Source: Pseudomonadota bacterium
GTDB taxonomy: Bacteria > Desulfobacterota > JAPLJL01
Assembly (NCBI GenBank): GCA_026388655.1
Contig: JAPLJI010000068.1
Span: forward strand, 1 to 46,230
Length of the DNA stretch: 46,230 nucleotides
Reading direction: 5' to 3'
In this document: one piece after another, positions 22,282-30,669 of the stretch
Position numbering within the stretch: position 1 is the first letter of the stretch
Layout of the letters: the number at the start of each line of letters is the position of its first letter
Notes under the pieces: generated by a model
Seen by the model: the letters and a program-made list of their open reading frames with translations, nothing else
What the model was told of the DNA's origin: nothing
The model's database searches: none
Position numbers and translations under genes: made by a program

Positions 22282-23436
22282 ATGAAAAACGGAAAGAATA
22301 TCATGGTTCCTCCCGCTGATCCCATTACCCCTTTCCTGGTCATGGAGGTAATGGAAAAATCCCGGATCCTGGAAAAAAAGGGGAAAAGCATTGTTCATCT
22401 CGAGGTGGGGGAACCGGACTTTCCCACCCCCAGGATAATTACCCAGGCCGGCGTCCGGGCCCTCCGGGAAGGAAAAACCCATTACACCCACAGCCTGGGG
22501 ATTCCGCGTCTCCGCGAAGCCATCGCCCGAAAATACCGTCGTGATTACGGGGTGACCATCGACCCGGAATGCATTCTGGTTACCGGCGGCACCTCTCCGG
22601 CCCTGCTGCTGGCCCTGTCCGTGCTCATCTGCCCGGGTGACCAGGTCATGATGTCGGACCCCCATTATTCCTGTTATCCTAATTTCATCCGCTACCTCCG
22701 AGGCGAGCCCCAAACCTATCCCCTGGATGAAGATGACGGTTATCAACCCCATTACCGGGACATCACCCGCCACCTCAAACGGAAAACCCGGGCCGTCCTG
22801 ATCAATTCCCCCGCGAACCCGACCGGCGCCATCATCTCCCGGAAAAATCTCGAGGAAATCGCGAACCTGGATCGCTGGATCGTTTCGGACGAGATCTATC
22901 ACGGTTTGGTTTACCGGGGTCGGGCCCATTCCATCCTCGAGTTCACCGACCGGGCTTTCGTCATCAACGGATTTTCCAAGCTTTACGCCATGACCGGCTG
23001 GAGGCTCGGCTACCTGATCTTCCCCTCTGATTTCCGCCGGAAACTGCAAAGTCTGCATCAGAATCTCTTCATTTCAGCCAACGCCTTTGTGCAATGGGGG
23101 GGTATCGCCGCGCTGGAAAAAACCCGGGCCGAAGTCAACAAAATGGTCCGGGAATTTGACCGGCGGCGAAACCTCCTGATTGACGGATTGCGCGAGATCG
23201 GTTTCGGGATCAAGGTCCCGCCGGACGGGGCCTTTTATGTTTTCGCCAATGCCCGCAAATTCGGCCGGGATTCTCTGGAAATGGCGTTCGAGATCCTGGA
23301 GCACGCCGGGGTGGCGGTCGCGCCCGGGGTGGATTTCGGCGCCCGGGGCGAAGGGTTCATCCGTTTCGCCTACACTACCTCCCAGAGTCAGATCCACGAG
23401 GGAATCCGACGGTTGAAAAAATACCTGAGGAATTAA
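22282..23436 (+). CDS. Class I/II PLP aminotransferase (aspartate-aminotransferase family)
   Basis: A 384-residue fold-type I aminotransferase. Visible motifs: HLEVGEPDFPTP, YTHSLGIPRLREAIA, TGGTSPALLLAL (PLP phosphate), the aromatic stacking Tyr in DPHYSCYPN, SPANPTG with N179, DEIYHGLVY (D203, Y206), PLP-lysine K233 in NGFSKLYAMTGWRLGY, and the carboxylate-binding Arg near FIRFAY at the C-terminus. Start ATG at 22282 lies in AT-rich repeat DNA with only GGGAC upstream. The gene tail overlaps the 3' end of RSAM3 by 4 bases (convergent). Family members use aspartate, alanine, aromatic or diaminopimelate precursors; specificity cannot be read. Together with the PLP decarboxylase it suggests synthesis or breakdown of an amine. 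Confidence 0.88.
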   Translation: MKNGKNIMVPPADPITPFLVMEVMEKSRILEKKGKSIVHLEVGEPDFPTPRIITQAGVRALREGKTHYTHSLGIPRLREAIARKYRRDYGVTIDPECILVTGGTSPALLLALSVLICPGDQVMMSDPHYSCYPNFIRYLRGEPQTYPLDEDDGYQPHYRDITRHLKRKTRAVLINSPANPTGAIISRKNLEEIANLDRWIVSDEIYHGLVYRGRAHSILEFTDRAFVINGFSKLYAMTGWRLGYLIFPSDFRRKLQSLHQNLFISANAFVQWGGIAALEKTRAEVNKMVREFDRRRNLLIDGLREIGFGIKVPPDGAFYVFANARKFGRDSLEMAFEILEHAGVAVAPGVDFGARGEGFIRFAYTTSQSQIHEGIRRLKKYLRN

Positions 23437-25010
23437 TCCGGGCCGAGCCCTTCCGCCTTCCTTCTTAATATTTCCCAGAAGGCTCCCCGGTAACCCTCCT
23501 TTGAAATCGCCCGGGAAATATAATCATTGTCGTCGTAATTGTAATCCTTCTCGGCCTCGTCCCCGGAAGGAATGAAAAAGCGGCGGTCGTCATCAACCAG
23601 CTTTTGCAGATAATTCAACGGTTTCTTTCCCAGTTCTTCGGAAAGGAAAAATACCGGCTTAAGCAGGTTGTCATTATTTTCCAGCTCACCCTGGAGATTG
23701 GGATTTTTCGGCAATTTTCCTTCGGAAGCAACCTTCCTCGCCAGTTCGGTTCCCGGATAAACCCGCACCCCCAGGCTTAACCCCACCCGCTCGGGATCCA
23801 GCTTCTTTATTTTTTCAATCACCCCGGTCAGGGTTTTTCGGGTTTCTCCCGGACCGCCGAGAAGCAGGTCGAGCATCACCACGATTCCTTCACCCCGGCA
23901 GGAATTCCGGGCCCGCTCGATCTCGGTGAAGCCATAATCCCTTCCGAGTTTCCGGAGCATACTATCCTCGGTATGATCCGTTCCGAAATTGATCCCCCGG
24001 CACCCGGCCGCTTTCATGACCCGGGCGAATTCCCGGTCGAATCCGGCCGGGGTGCAGTAAGCGTACCAGCGGATTTTCCGCCCCAATCCTCGCCGGATGA
24101 ATTCCCGGCAGATCGCCCGGGCATGTTCCCGGGGATGGTTGAACTCGCTGTCGCAGGTGTGAAAATACGTCACCCCCAGAGTCAGCAACCTTTGCACTTC
24201 CTCCGCCACGGATTCGGGCGAGCGCAGGCGCATCCTCCGGCCCTTGGCCACCGGGTCCGCGCAGTAAATACAGGACCGGTCGCAACCGCGTTTGGATTCA
24301 AAGCCACCCATCCCCCCCCGGTTGAAATAAAAATGGTTGTCAATGAAACCCCGGTTCTCCAGGGCCAGGTAATCGAGGTCTTCAATATAACCCGGCGGAT
24401 TTTGTCGGATTTCCTTCCCCTCCCGCCAGACCAGGCCGGGGATCCCGGAAAACAAGGTGGCTAGGTGGTTGGGTTGTTGGGTGGCTGGAATGTTTTCCCT
24501 ACTAACCACCTGACCACCTAACAACCCAGCAACCTCTGATCTTTTTCCAACCACCGAGCAACCTAACAACCGAACTACCTCGAGCAATTCAGGCAGGGCG
24601 GCTTCTCCTTCCCCCCAGATCCCGAAGTCCGCCCCGGTAATTCTGAGGATTTCCCGCGGGGCCAGGGAAAAACCCGTTCCTCCGATCACCACTGGAGCCC
24701 CGCTGGATTTTTTGATTTCCTTGACCAGGTTTTTCAGCTCGGGCACAAACCCCCGCCCGCTGAAAAGATAAGCGTCATCCAGGTTGCGGAAGGTAATCCC
24801 GATCAAACCGGGTCTGACCTTAACCAAATTTTCTTTCAGATCAGAAAGTAACCGGGGATTCCGGCAAAAATCCCAGAGTAATGTCCGGTAACCTTTTTTT
24901 CGCAGGAATGTCCCCAGATACTCCAGGGCCAGGGGCGCGACCGGCGGCCGGAGTTGATTGGGGTTGATGAAAAGAATGTCAGGGTCGCTTACCCTCATCG
25001 TACCCAGCAT
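23433..25010 (-). CDS. B12-binding-domain radical SAM protein (RSAM3)
   Basis: A 525-residue, more distant relative of RSAM1/2. B12-type N-terminal fold 8-140 (DILFINPNQLRPPVAPLALEYLGTFLRKKGY, VVIGGTGFS, GADFGIWGEGE). Radical SAM cluster CDRSCIYC (C243, C247, C250), then TYFHTCDSEFN, CRGINFGTDH, LLLGGPGET and VYPGTEL. Residues about 144-187 are encoded by the repeat at 24456-24580 and contain ENIPATQQPNHLAT, nearly the same peptide as in RSAM1. The C-terminal 60 residues (FFIPSGDEAEKDYNYDDNDYISRAI) are not in RSAM1/2. Two possible starts, ATG 25010 or ATG 24998, neither with a good ribosome site. Convergent with the aminotransferase gene. Confidence 0.87.
   Translation of the reverse strand: MLGTMRVSDPDILFINPNQLRPPVAPLALEYLGTFLRKKGYRTLLWDFCRNPRLLSDLKENLVKVRPGLIGITFRNLDDAYLFSGRGFVPELKNLVKEIKKSSGAPVVIGGTGFSLAPREILRITGADFGIWGEGEAALPELLEVVRLLGCSVVGKRSEVAGLLGGQVVSRENIPATQQPNHLATLFSGIPGLVWREGKEIRQNPPGYIEDLDYLALENRGFIDNHFYFNRGGMGGFESKRGCDRSCIYCADPVAKGRRMRLRSPESVAEEVQRLLTLGVTYFHTCDSEFNHPREHARAICREFIRRGLGRKIRWYAYCTPAGFDREFARVMKAAGCRGINFGTDHTEDSMLRKLGRDYGFTEIERARNSCRGEGIVVMLDLLLGGPGETRKTLTGVIEKIKKLDPERVGLSLGVRVYPGTELARKVASEGKLPKNPNLQGELENNDNLLKPVFFLSEELGKKPLNYLQKLVDDDRRFFIPSGDEAEKDYNYDDNDYISRAISKEGYRGAFWEILRRKAEGLGPD
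24456..24580. repeat. Iterated GGTGGYTGGG-word palindrome inside the RSAM3 coding sequence
   Basis: Iterated GGTGGCT/GGTTGGGTTGTTGGG, a TTTTCCCT centre, then CCACCTGACCACCTAACAACCC and a further set of AACCACC/AACCTAACAACC words. In frame with the gene, no stop codons on the coding strand; same orientation and position as the RSAM1 block, with an extra right-hand section. Confidence 0.8.
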
Positions 25011-25054
25011 AGCCCCGAACCTGGTATTTATGGAATGCGTTTTATTATTTTCAC

Positions 25055-25121
25055 CCTCTCCTCTCCGAGCCGTAGGCTCCTACGAGCCGGAGGCCCTTCC
25101 CTCTCCCATCGAGGGAGAGGG
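25055..25121. repeat. CCTCTCC hairpin family copy
   Basis: CACCCTCTCCTCTCCGAGCCG module followed by a perfect 9-bp hairpin CCCTCTCCC / GGGAGAGGG (25099-25121). Lies between the RSAM3 start and the MaoC promoter. Confidence 0.65.
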
Positions 25122-25140
25122 TAAGGTAAATGGGGATTGA

Positions 25141-25170
25141 TTGACAACCACTAAATGACTATGTTAATTA
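25141..25170 (+). promoter_or_regulatory. Sigma-70-type promoter for the MaoC hydratase gene
   Basis: TTGACA (25141-25146) with TAATTA (25165-25170) at 18-base spacing (or TTAATT at 17). Start of transcription about 58 bases before ATG 25235. Confidence 0.55.
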
Positions 25171-25234
25171 TCGCCCCTATGAATTTAAAAGTGATTTTTT
25201 GAGGAGTTTAAATTTCTAACCAAAGGAGGATGTT

Positions 25235-26095
25235 ATGGCACTGAACAAGGCGCTTTTAGGGAAAAAGTTCGATCCCATCCCCATGACGGTTGACCGGGAG
25301 CAGGCCAAGAAGTATGCCATGGGTTCCAACGACTACGATACCTGGTACCTAACCGAAAAATGCGAGGGAGGAGCTATCTGCCCGCCCATGTTCGCGGTGG
25401 TCTTTACCGGTCCGAGTTTTATTAGTCCCTGCTTTGATGCGGAGCTGGGCGTGAATTTCGCCCGCCTGGTGCACGGAAGCCAGGATTTCACCTTCCACAA
25501 GCCCATCCGGGGCGGAGAGGAAATCGCCACCGCTTCTCATATCGCCGGGATAGAGGAAAAGGCCAGCGGCGACCTCCTCACCATCGGTTTTGAATCCCGC
25601 GATACCAAGACCAATGACCTGGTCGTTTCCGGCCAGGCCCAGTTCTTTATCCGGGGCAGCAAGAAGGACGCGGGGGTCAAGAAGGAAGAACCCAAGCAGG
25701 AAGAGACCCGGGGTCAGATCGTTCTGACCAATAAAATGTATGTGACCAAGGACCAGAGCTACCGCTACGCGGAAGGTTCCGGCGACCACAATACCATCCA
25801 TGTCGATCCCGAGTTCGCCAAAAACGTGGGTCTTCCGGGGATCATCCTCCAGGGACTCTGCACCATGGCCTTCGTTCAGAAAGCCGTCGTGGATGAGATA
25901 TGCGGCGGCAACCCCCTGAAACTCAAACGGCTGAAATGCCGCTTCAGCAAGGCCGTCCTTCCCGGGGAAATCATTACCACCGAAGGATGGATCAAAGAGA
26001 AGAAAGGCAAGATCACCGTCCTCGGGCTAGAAGCCAAGAATCAGGACGGAGCTAAGGTCGTCACCGACGGCCTGGCCGAGGTAGAGACCGAGTAA
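25235..26095 (+). CDS. Double hot-dog MaoC-type (R)-specific enoyl-CoA hydratase/dehydratase
   Basis: A 286-residue protein with two hot-dog halves: an N-terminal FAS1/hydratase-type domain (about 8-140) and a C-terminal MaoC domain (160-286), joined by a Lys/Glu-rich linker (GSKKDAGVKKEEPKQEE). The hydratase-2 motif is complete: YAEGSGDHNTIHVDPEFA with D184, N186 and H189, followed by GLPGIILQGL. It adds water to trans-2-enoyl-CoA to give (R)-3-hydroxyacyl-CoA, or the reverse in fatty-acid or polyketide-like synthesis. The length matches eukaryote-like hydratase 2 and bacterial two-domain forms. AAAGGAGG precedes ATG 25235. No beta-oxidation partners nearby, but an SDR at 1551 could act on the product. 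Confidence 0.9.
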   Translation: MALNKALLGKKFDPIPMTVDREQAKKYAMGSNDYDTWYLTEKCEGGAICPPMFAVVFTGPSFISPCFDAELGVNFARLVHGSQDFTFHKPIRGGEEIATASHIAGIEEKASGDLLTIGFESRDTKTNDLVVSGQAQFFIRGSKKDAGVKKEEPKQEETRGQIVLTNKMYVTKDQSYRYAEGSGDHNTIHVDPEFAKNVGLPGIILQGLCTMAFVQKAVVDEICGGNPLKLKRLKCRFSKAVLPGEIITTEGWIKEKKGKITVLGLEAKNQDGAKVVTDGLAEVETE

Positions 26096-26239
26096 AGAAT
26101 CTCAAACCTGACCCGGTTCCAATCCGGGATATCGTGGATGCTTTTCCGGGGCTCGCTCCTTTGGGGCGGGCCCCGTTTTATTTTTGGGAAATTCTTGGAG
26201 TCAGCAATTTCTCCCCTGGCGACGAATTCATTATTCTTT

Positions 26240-26310
26240 CCTCTCCCCTCGCGGGAGAGGGCCGGCCTGCCCGCCAAAGCCTTGGCGCAGGCGGGGGTGA
26301 GGGGGCAAAA
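26240..26310. repeat. CCTCTCCC/GGGAGAGG hairpin plus nested GC-rich hairpin
   Basis: Perfect 8-bp stem (26240-26260) followed by GGCCTGCCCGCCAAAGCC...TTGGCGCAGGCGGG, which folds into a second hairpin, and a GGTGAGGGGGCAAAA tail. In the 282-base gap between MaoC and deacetylase genes. Confidence 0.6.
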
Positions 26311-26377
26311 TTTGTCTCTTAGGATCAATTATTTTATATTGGTAGTCGATTGGTCAGATTTGGAATAAGGAGGAACG

Positions 26378-27409
26378 ATGCTGAAGACCGGTTATGTCCT
26401 GCACCCTCTTTACTACGAGCACCAGATGGGCCTGGGTCATCCGGAAAGCCCGGCCCGGCTGCAGGCGATCGAGGAAATGCTTTTTGGGAACAGGCTTTAC
26501 GAAGAGCTGATCAAGCTGGAGCCCCGTCCGGCCACTACCGATGAGATCGCCTATATCCATGATCGCAATTACATCCAGAACATCGCCGCCACTTCCGGCA
26601 AAACGGTTTATCTCGACCCGGACACCACCGCCTGCCCGGTCACTTATTCCGCCGCGCTCCTGGCCGCCGGGGGTCTGATGACCTGCGCGGAAGCGGTGGT
26701 CACCGGGAAGCTTGATAATGCCTTCGCTTTCGTCCGCCCGCCGGGGCACCACGCCGAGAGCGACCGGGCCATGGGATTCTGCATTTTTAACAATATCGCC
26801 ATCGCCGCCCGCTACCTGCAGAAAAAACACAAGGTTGGAAAGGTTCTGATCGTGGACTGGGATCTGCATCACGGCAACGGTACTCAGCATTCATTTTATG
26901 ACGATCCCTCGGTTCTTTTCATGTCCACCCATCAGTACCCTTACTATCCCGGGAGTGGGCACTTCCGCGAGGTCGGCACCGGCAAGGGCGAAGGTTATAC
27001 CATCAATATTCCCTTTCCCATTCGGAATGGCGACAAGGAATATCTGGTCACCTTTGAAAAGATCTTCCGGCCGATCGCCGAGGCCTTCCGTCCGGAAATC
27101 ATCCTGGTTTCCGCCGGCTTCGATATTTATTGCGAAGACCCGCTGGGGGGAATGCTGGTTACGGCCAAAGGATTTGGGCTTCTGGCCGCCTCACTCCGCC
27201 GGCTGGCCGGGGAGCTCTGTCAGGGGCGGCTCGTCCTTACCCTCGAGGGGGGATATAACCTGACCGGCTTAGCCCAGGGAAATCTCGAAGTGCTCAGGGT
27301 TCTATCCGGAAAACTGCCGGAAATCGATTCGCAGATTAAAGGGGTTGAGCTTCCCGACGTGGCGAAAACCGCACGGGAATTATTCCGCCGCTACTGGCCT
27401 AATTTGTAG
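26378..27409 (+). CDS. Histone-deacetylase-family protein (class II HDAC/AcuC-like)
   Basis: A 343-residue zinc deacetylase of full family length. Features are the GHPESPARL motif near the N-terminus, tandem His in RPPGHHAES (H124, H125), GFCIFNNIAIAARYL, metal ligands in VDWDLHHGNGTQ (D162, H164) and SAGFDIY (D249), and catalytic Tyr in LEGGYN (Y293). Such bacterial enzymes remove acetyl or longer acyl groups from lysines or polyamines; AcuC acts on acetyl-CoA synthetase. TAAGGAGGAACG before ATG 26378 is a strong ribosome site. The stop codon is immediately followed by a dispersed repeat. With the short homologue at 514 this window has two such enzymes, each next to acyl-CoA/acyl-ACP genes. 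Confidence 0.9.
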   Translation: MLKTGYVLHPLYYEHQMGLGHPESPARLQAIEEMLFGNRLYEELIKLEPRPATTDEIAYIHDRNYIQNIAATSGKTVYLDPDTTACPVTYSAALLAAGGLMTCAEAVVTGKLDNAFAFVRPPGHHAESDRAMGFCIFNNIAIAARYLQKKHKVGKVLIVDWDLHHGNGTQHSFYDDPSVLFMSTHQYPYYPGSGHFREVGTGKGEGYTINIPFPIRNGDKEYLVTFEKIFRPIAEAFRPEIILVSAGFDIYCEDPLGGMLVTAKGFGLLAASLRRLAGELCQGRLVLTLEGGYNLTGLAQGNLEVLRVLSGKLPEIDSQIKGVELPDVAKTARELFRRYWPNL

Positions 27410-27526
27410 ACGCGGATCTATGCGGATTTATTCGAACATACGCAGATTCACGCTGAAAATATGAATTTTGTCCATTTCCAAAAGCCAATTTTTTTCTGAT
27501 CCGTGTTCATCCGTGTAATCCGTGTC
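27409..27526. repeat. GACGCGGAT...ATCCGTGTC dispersed element, intact copy
   Basis: Begins GACGCGGATCTATGCGGAT at the deacetylase stop codon and ends CCGTGTAATCCGTGTC. The ends are inverted repeats of an ACACGGAT word. The right half, AGCCAATTTTTTTCTGATCCG, matches a second copy at 32520-32774. Confidence 0.7.
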
Positions 27527-27549
27527 TAATAATCGGTATTGGTTACCCC

Positions 27550-27972
27550 GTGCCTAAGAGAAGATATCGGACCTTTTCCCATACCGCCGACCTGGGACTG
27601 GAAATATTCGGGAAAGATGAATCCGAAATCTTCGCCCATGCCGGGATCGCCCTCTTTTCGGTTCTGACCGAGATTAAAAAAATCCGGGGCCTCAAGTCTT
27701 GGGACATTCAGGCGGAAGGCCACGATTGGGAAGATCTGCTGGTCAATTACCTTTCGGAAATCCTCTACCGGTTTGATACCGAGCAGATGCTGCTTCGCCA
27801 TATCGTGATTCTTAAACTCAGCCCGAAACTGGTAGTCGCCCGGGGTCGGGGAGAAATCCTTGACCCCTCCCGCCATCCCATTAAAACCGGGATCAAAGCG
27901 GTCACTCATCACCAGGTCTCGATCCAACCCGGCCCGAAGGGTTTTGTCGCCCGGGTGATTTTGGATATCTAA
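27550..27972 (+). CDS. Archease
   Basis: A 140-residue archease, the small calcium-binding activator of the RtcB RNA ligase (and of tRNA-splicing ligation in archaea and animals). Family marks: YRTFSHTADLGLEIFG at the start with D14, IFAHAGIALFSVLTE, LLVNYLSEILYRFDTE, GIKAVTHHQVSI, and the C-terminal VILDI whose Asp binds metal. GTG start at 27550; no strong ribosome site. No rtcB gene is in the window, so it stands apart from its usual partner. Small and conserved; call is firm. Confidence 0.9.
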   Translation: MPKRRYRTFSHTADLGLEIFGKDESEIFAHAGIALFSVLTEIKKIRGLKSWDIQAEGHDWEDLLVNYLSEILYRFDTEQMLLRHIVILKLSPKLVVARGRGEILDPSRHPIKTGIKAVTHHQVSIQPGPKGFVARVILDI

Positions 27973-27974
27973 TA

Positions 27975-28135
27975 AATCCAAATATCAAAAATCAAAGTTC
28001 AAATATAAACCAACGAATGAGAATAAGAATTATTTCGAGTTTCTAATTTGAAATTTGGAATTTGATTATTAGTAATCATTTGGCCTTTGAATTTTGAGCT
28101 TCATTTGAACTTTGGATTTTGGGCTTTGACATTCG
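27975..28135. repeat. AT-rich iterated-word region
   Basis: Left words AAATATCAAAAATCAAAGTTCAAA, right words TTTGAATTTTGAGC/TTTGAACTTTGGATTTTGGG, with TTTCTAATTTGAAATTTGGAATTT between them. It is a degenerate palindrome of the same general type as 18196 and 22060 with other words. No gene seen in the 229-base gap. Confidence 0.6.
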
Positions 28136-28201
28136 GAAGTTAAGGATTACAAGCAACCGCTGTCCTTGACCGGACTGGGCTAATCCTTACATAATTTATT
28201 T

Positions 28202-29425
28202 ATGCCCCCTTACCAGAAAAAACTGGATCGCCGGGATTTCCTGAAAGTCTCCTTGATCGCGGCTTCCTCTCCGGCGCTTTTCTCCGCCTGCGAATCGAAA
28301 GAAATCCGCGGTCTGTCCCGGGCCAACCCGGGGGTCACGCCCGCCCAGCTCAAAATCGTCGAATTTTATTCCCAGGCTTTCATCCTCGGACCTCCCCCTT
28401 CTAAGGAACTCCTGGCCTTCGTCGTTCATTTATATACGCCGGAAGAAGCCGAGGTCGTCCAGCATCTACCCCTGATTTACGGGCGGACGGCCCGCGCGAT
28501 CTCCCCCAAAATCAAGCGCCCGGAAAATGAGGTGGAAACCATCCTGTCCCGGATCGCGGATGAAAAACGCGCCATCTTGGCCTTTGGTGAACCGGGCAAA
28601 CCCAGGAAATACGGACTGATGCCCCTGGTACCCGGAACCATGGAACTCGTGATGATGGAAGGGAAAAATGATGACTGGCACCGCCGGTACGGACAGCTTT
28701 TCGAAGCGGTTTATGAAACCGGTTACATCAAGGACGTTCTGAAAAAGCGCCTCCCCGCCACCCGCTACATCCCGGTGCAAGAAACCATAAACGCGATCCC
28801 GACGGCTCTTTCCACCGACCGCTTAACCCAAATGATGGAAGAAAATAAAAGCTTCGGTTTGGGGACCTGCCAATGCCGCCAGGCCAAGGCTTTTTCGGGC
28901 CATGATTGCGGACTTCCCCGAGACACCTGCCTGGCCACCGGGTCGCTGGCGGATTTTTTGATCTCCCGGAACATCATGCGCCGGGTGGATCGTTCCGAGG
29001 CCCTGGAATCCAAGCTTAAAGCCAATGCCGCCGGGTTGGCGACGATGTCAATGAACGTGGAATTCCGGGAACCCAATATCAGTTGTTCCTGCTGTGGCTG
29101 TTGCTGCGTGATCCTCCGGACCATCTCCCAGTTCAATACCCCCGGCCTGATCGCCCCGCCCCATTTCATCCCCAAGCGGGATGAAAGCAAATGCCTGAAA
29201 TGCGGTCTCTGCCAGAGCAAATGCCCGATGGGGAGCCATTTCCTCTCGGAAAAAGGCTGGGCTTTCCGTCGGGAACGCTGTATCGGCTGCGGGGTCTGCG
29301 CCTCGGTCTGCCCGGCCCGGGCCCTGGCTATGGAACCGGTCGAGCATTATCACCGGCCCCCAGCAAATTATTTTGGATTAGGCTTGAAAATGACCCCGGG
29401 GTATCTTTACTACCTTCTTTCCTGA
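28202..29425 (+). CDS. Tat-exported two-cluster ferredoxin-type Fe-S protein with extra Cys motifs
   Basis: A 407-residue protein. DRRDFLK (9-15) plus a hydrophobic stretch ending in FSAC (C30) is a twin-arginine signal, perhaps lipidated. A helical segment at about 50-150 reads like a winged-helix fold. Cys-rich segments follow: GTCQCRQ...HDCGLPRDTC (C223, C225, C236, C243), CSCCGCCC (C295-C302), and two ferredoxin motifs C331-C334-C337-C341P and C360-C363-C366-C370P, each with the CxxCxxCxxxCP spacing. It probably carries two 4Fe-4S clusters plus one or two further metal centres and moves electrons outside the cytoplasmic membrane. Stop overlaps the start region of the next gene (2-base gap). 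I do not know a named homologue. Confidence 0.82.
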   Translation: MPPYQKKLDRRDFLKVSLIAASSPALFSACESKEIRGLSRANPGVTPAQLKIVEFYSQAFILGPPPSKELLAFVVHLYTPEEAEVVQHLPLIYGRTARAISPKIKRPENEVETILSRIADEKRAILAFGEPGKPRKYGLMPLVPGTMELVMMEGKNDDWHRRYGQLFEAVYETGYIKDVLKKRLPATRYIPVQETINAIPTALSTDRLTQMMEENKSFGLGTCQCRQAKAFSGHDCGLPRDTCLATGSLADFLISRNIMRRVDRSEALESKLKANAAGLATMSMNVEFREPNISCSCCGCCCVILRTISQFNTPGLIAPPHFIPKRDESKCLKCGLCQSKCPMGSHFLSEKGWAFRRERCIGCGVCASVCPARALAMEPVEHYHRPPANYFGLGLKMTPGYLYYLLS

Positions 29426-29427
29426 GC

Positions 29428-30669
29428 ATGGCCTTTCGGATTATTCGCCGATTTGGTTTTGCCCTCTCCCTCGGAATTTTTCTTCTGGCTTGCGGGAGCT
29501 CGAATTCAAGCAAGCTGGAGATACGCGACGGCCTTTACGTGCTGCATCTAAAGGGCAGTCCCCGGGAGATGGGACTCGCCCACGGCCGATTGCTCAAGGA
29601 GATGCTGCCCGAGGTCAAAACCTATATCCAGCAGATCGCCCCGGATCTTTTCCAAAATTATCTCCGCCAGGAGGGAATTATCGCCAAGATCGAAGGGTAT
29701 GTCGGCCCGGATATCCTGGAGGAAATCCAGGGAATCGCCGATGGTTCGGAAGGGGCCATCGGGTATGAGGATCTCCTGCTTTTGAATTCCCCCCTGTATA
29801 TTCTCTACAACTTCGGCAATCTGTTCGGGCTCGTCGGTTGTTCAAGCTTCGCCGCCTTCGGGGAGGCTACCGCCGACGGCCGCCTGCTGGTGGGCAGAAA
29901 CCTGGACTGGTCCGCGATGAGTTTCTCCCAGAAATATCCCGTCGTGTTGATTTACGAACCCAAGGGGAAAACCGCCTTTGTTTCCTTCGGCTATCCGGGC
30001 ATCGTGGGGGTTTTAACGGGAATGAACTCCTATGGAGTGATGGCGGCGATCCACGTGGACCTTTCCACCGAACTCTCCCTGGACGGGGTGGATATTCTCT
30101 TCGGGCTTCGCCGGGTAATGGAGGAAGCCAAAAACCTTGCCGAGGCCGAGCAAATCCTGATCAACCTGCCCCGTTCCACCGGCGGCAATGTCGTTCTCGC
30201 CAGCGCCGGCGACGTCAATGCTTCGGTTTTTGAATTCTCCACCCTCCATTACGCCCTCCGCCGTCCGGAAAACGGAATAATCTGGGAAACCAACAATTAT
30301 CAGGATCCCGTGATGCAAACCTACGAAGCGGCGGCGGTGGCCGGCTCCTCCTGGCGCTACCAGCGCCTGGGCGATCTCCTCAATCTCAATTACGGTCAGC
30401 TTGATCCGGATAAGGCCGTGGCCATGCTCAGGGACACCTATGATCTCAAAACCCAGACCACCCTCCCCATCCTGGCGGAGAATGGCCGCACTTTGGGCAA
30501 CAACAGCAACATGTATTCGGTGGTTTTTCTGCCCCAGGACCTCCGCTTCTGGGCCGCCATGGGCCCAACCCCCGGGTTGACCAACACCTATGTCGGTTTC
30601 GATCTCCGGAAGGAAACCGATCCCGGATATAAACCAGCCACTCCGATTTCAAATTACCCGGCGGAGTAG
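29428..30669 (+). CDS. C45-type (acyl-CoA:6-aminopenicillanate acyltransferase-like) Ntn-hydrolase lipoprotein
   Basis: A 413-residue exported lipoprotein: MAFRIIRRFGFALSLGIF then lipobox LLAC (C22). The Ntn-hydrolase domain shows GSPREMGLAHGRLL near 43-55. The nucleophile Cys138 is in LVGCSSF (autocleavage expected between Gly137 and Cys138), followed by ADGRLLVGRNLDW with R157, N158 and D160. Family members hydrolyse or transfer acyl amides (penicillin acyltransferase, acid ceramidase-like, choloylglycine-like). ATG 29428 lies 2 bases after the Fe-S protein stop, so the genes are coupled. The mature enzyme would sit in the periplasm or outer membrane next to the exported Fe-S protein; a joint task is possible but not demonstrated. 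Confidence 0.88.
   Translation: MAFRIIRRFGFALSLGIFLLACGSSNSSKLEIRDGLYVLHLKGSPREMGLAHGRLLKEMLPEVKTYIQQIAPDLFQNYLRQEGIIAKIEGYVGPDILEEIQGIADGSEGAIGYEDLLLLNSPLYILYNFGNLFGLVGCSSFAAFGEATADGRLLVGRNLDWSAMSFSQKYPVVLIYEPKGKTAFVSFGYPGIVGVLTGMNSYGVMAAIHVDLSTELSLDGVDILFGLRRVMEEAKNLAEAEQILINLPRSTGGNVVLASAGDVNASVFEFSTLHYALRRPENGIIWETNNYQDPVMQTYEAAAVAGSSWRYQRLGDLLNLNYGQLDPDKAVAMLRDTYDLKTQTTLPILAENGRTLGNNSNMYSVVFLPQDLRFWAAMGPTPGLTNTYVGFDLRKETDPGYKPATPISNYPAE

Noticed and set aside
17718-24580. Could the word arrays be a CRISPR or tandem-repeat locus?
   Set aside because: No constant repeat with unique spacers; words are 7-9 bases, degenerate and palindromically arranged, and no cas gene is near.
29191-29427. 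N-terminal extension of the C45 lipoprotein frame
   Set aside because: It lies inside the Fe-S protein gene in another frame; the signal peptide and lipobox begin at ATG 29428.
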